DNA from: Arthrobacter sp. H35-D1
Lineage (GTDB): Bacteria; Actinomycetota; Actinomycetes; Actinomycetales; Micrococcaceae
Direction of reading: 5' to 3'
Length of the DNA stretch: 64,000 nucleotides
NCBI RefSeq assembly: GCF_030063185.1
Contig: NZ_JASISP010000001.1
Location: forward strand, 62,001-126,000
In this document: one piece after another, positions 63,146 through 64,000 of the stretch
Numbering within the stretch: the first letter of the stretch is position 1
Layout: every line of letters starts with the position of its first letter
Notes under the pieces: generated by a model
Told to the model about the DNA's origin: nothing
The model's input: only the letters and a program-made list of their open reading frames with translations
Databases searched by the model: none
Program-made: the position numbers and the translations under genes

Positions 63146-64000
63146 CAGGGTTCCCCTTCGTGGGTGCGGGCCGTGCCCTGGAAGGGCTCCCCGGATTCGA
63201 CGGCGTGGCGGCGCCCCGAGGCAGCCCGGCGCGCGATGGCCCATTTGTGGGTTTCGGTGGAGCCGTCGTAGATCCGAAACGGGCGCACCTCGTTCAAGTA
63301 CTGGATCAGCGGCAGACCGTCGGAGACGCCGTCGCCGCCGCACAGTTGCACGGCCCTGTCGATTACCCGGTACACGGCTTCGGAGCAGTGCACCTTGGCC
63401 ACCGAAGACAGCGCGGACCCCGCCTTTGGGTCGACCGTGAGCAGTGCAGCGCACTTGGCGATGATGGCGTCGGAGGTTTCCAGATCGATGACGGACTGGG
63501 CGATCATTTCCTGGGCGATGCCGAGCTGGGAGAGGTGTGCGCCAAATATCTCCCGGGTGTTGGTGCGGTCCAGCATGATGTCCATGGCACGGCGGGCCAG
63601 TCCCAACCAGCGCATGCAATGGGTCAGCCGGGCCGGGCCCAGGCGCACCTGCGCGTATTTGAAGCCGAGCCCCGCTTCGCCGAGAACGGCGGATCCGGGG
63701 ACGTGCACGTCGTCGAAGTGCACGTGCGGGTGTCCGCCGGGCAGGTACTTGTCCACCGTGTGGATGGGGGCGCCGATCCGGACCCCCGGGGTGTCCATCG
63801 GCACCAGAAACATGGTGGCTGCGTGCGGCCGCGGCTTCTGCGACGCCCCGGCGGTCCCCTCCGGCCCGCCCGACCCTGCCGGCTCGGTGCGGGCCATGAC
63901 AATCGCAAAACCGGCAAAGGTGGCGCCGCTGGTGAACCGCTTGTCTCCGGAGATCCGCCAGCCGCTGCCCTCGCGGACGGCGTTGGTGGTCAGCGCTGAC
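63145..64000 (-). CDS. Acyl-CoA dehydrogenase, C-terminal part
   Basis: The gene runs off the right edge; the open frame continues to 64000 without a start, so only about 284 C-terminal residues are visible. The first visible part (WRISGDKRFTSGATFAGFAI) and the later VPMDTPGVRIG, GFKYAQVRLGPARLTHCMRWLGLARRAMDIM and VQLCGGDGVSDGLPLIQYLNEVRPFRIYDGSTETHKWAIARRA are acyl-CoA dehydrogenase regions of the ACAD10/11 type. A Gly/Pro-rich insert (AGSGGPEGTAGASQKPRP) interrupts a strand region. It is directly coupled to the phosphotransferase gene, supporting a joint role in degrading hydroxy fatty acyl-CoAs. Confidence 0.88.
   Translation of the reverse strand, partial: SALTTNAVREGSGWRISGDKRFTSGATFAGFAIVMARTEPAGSGGPEGTAGASQKPRPHAATMFLVPMDTPGVRIGAPIHTVDKYLPGGHPHVHFDDVHVPGSAVLGEAGLGFKYAQVRLGPARLTHCMRWLGLARRAMDIMLDRTNTREIFGAHLSQLGIAQEMIAQSVIDLETSDAIIAKCAALLTVDPKAGSALSSVAKVHCSEAVYRVIDRAVQLCGGDGVSDGLPLIQYLNEVRPFRIYDGSTETHKWAIARRAASGRRHAVESGEPFQGTARTHEGEP

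Overview
The window is high-GC actinobacterial chromosome, most probably from an Arthrobacter-like member of the Micrococcaceae. The grounds are the codon bias, frequent GTG starts with AGGAG-type ribosome sites, an Lhr helicase overlapping an endonuclease VIII gene, DUF4232/DUF1684/DUF4916/DUF503 proteins, and a homoprotocatechuate dioxygenase that closely resembles, from memory, the Arthrobacter globiformis/Brevibacterium enzyme. No rRNA, convincing tRNA or CRISPR array was seen.

Layout. 1-16.1 kb is mostly housekeeping: the tail of a YcnI copper-associated protein, a DUF4232 lipoprotein, a membrane protein, lhr-nei, a WXG100-like protein coupled to a lipoprotein, an RluA-family pseudouridine synthase, ppc, an SRPBCC protein and a DUF1684 protein. 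16.1-21.7 kb is an accessory island with visibly lower G+C. A potassium-channel-like membrane protein and a HigB/HigA-ImmA toxin-antitoxin pair lie between inverted, insertion-sequence-like ends at about 16.46 and 19.83 kb, and an AbiEi/AbiEii type IV pair follows. 21.8-28.4 kb holds a DUF503 gene, an SDR / acyl-CoA dehydrogenase / ThDP-enzyme operon, a GH76 protein and a PLP trans-sulfuration enzyme divergent from an Lrp regulator.

28.6-42 kb carries small conserved genes, a queuosine salvage pair (tgt and a YhhQ-type transporter), an alpha/beta hydrolase, a quinone-reductase-like enzyme, two tandem paralogues of which one has a pRiA4b ORF-3 domain, and a panE-like gene coupled to DUF2127. 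42-48.5 kb has three regulator-transporter sets: LysR with an MHS-type MFS permease, IclR, and EamA with LysR. 48.5-51.4 kb is a small accessory block with a DUF4143 ATPase and an acetyltransferase.

51.4-59.5 kb is a one-strand operon for 3,4-dihydroxyphenylacetate (homoprotocatechuate) meta-cleavage: an HpaG-type FAH domain fused to an RraA-like domain, a GntR regulator, hpaE, hpaD, hpaH, hpaI and a succinate-semialdehyde dehydrogenase. Its promoter overlaps a perfect GTATAC-centred palindrome. Together the enzymes would give pyruvate and succinate. No separate HpaF isomerase and no HpaBC hydroxylase are present here. It is followed by a MhuD-like heme monooxygenase, a 3-hydroxybenzoate 4-hydroxylase-like flavoprotein with a strong operator dyad, and a phosphotransferase/acyl-CoA dehydrogenase pair that runs off the right edge.

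The observations most worth following are the IS-end-bounded cargo cassette with the pore-loop protein, the FAH-RraA fusion with no HpaF nearby, a sequence shared by the iclR and flavoprotein control regions, the WXG100-like/lipoprotein pair and the MhuD active-site match.
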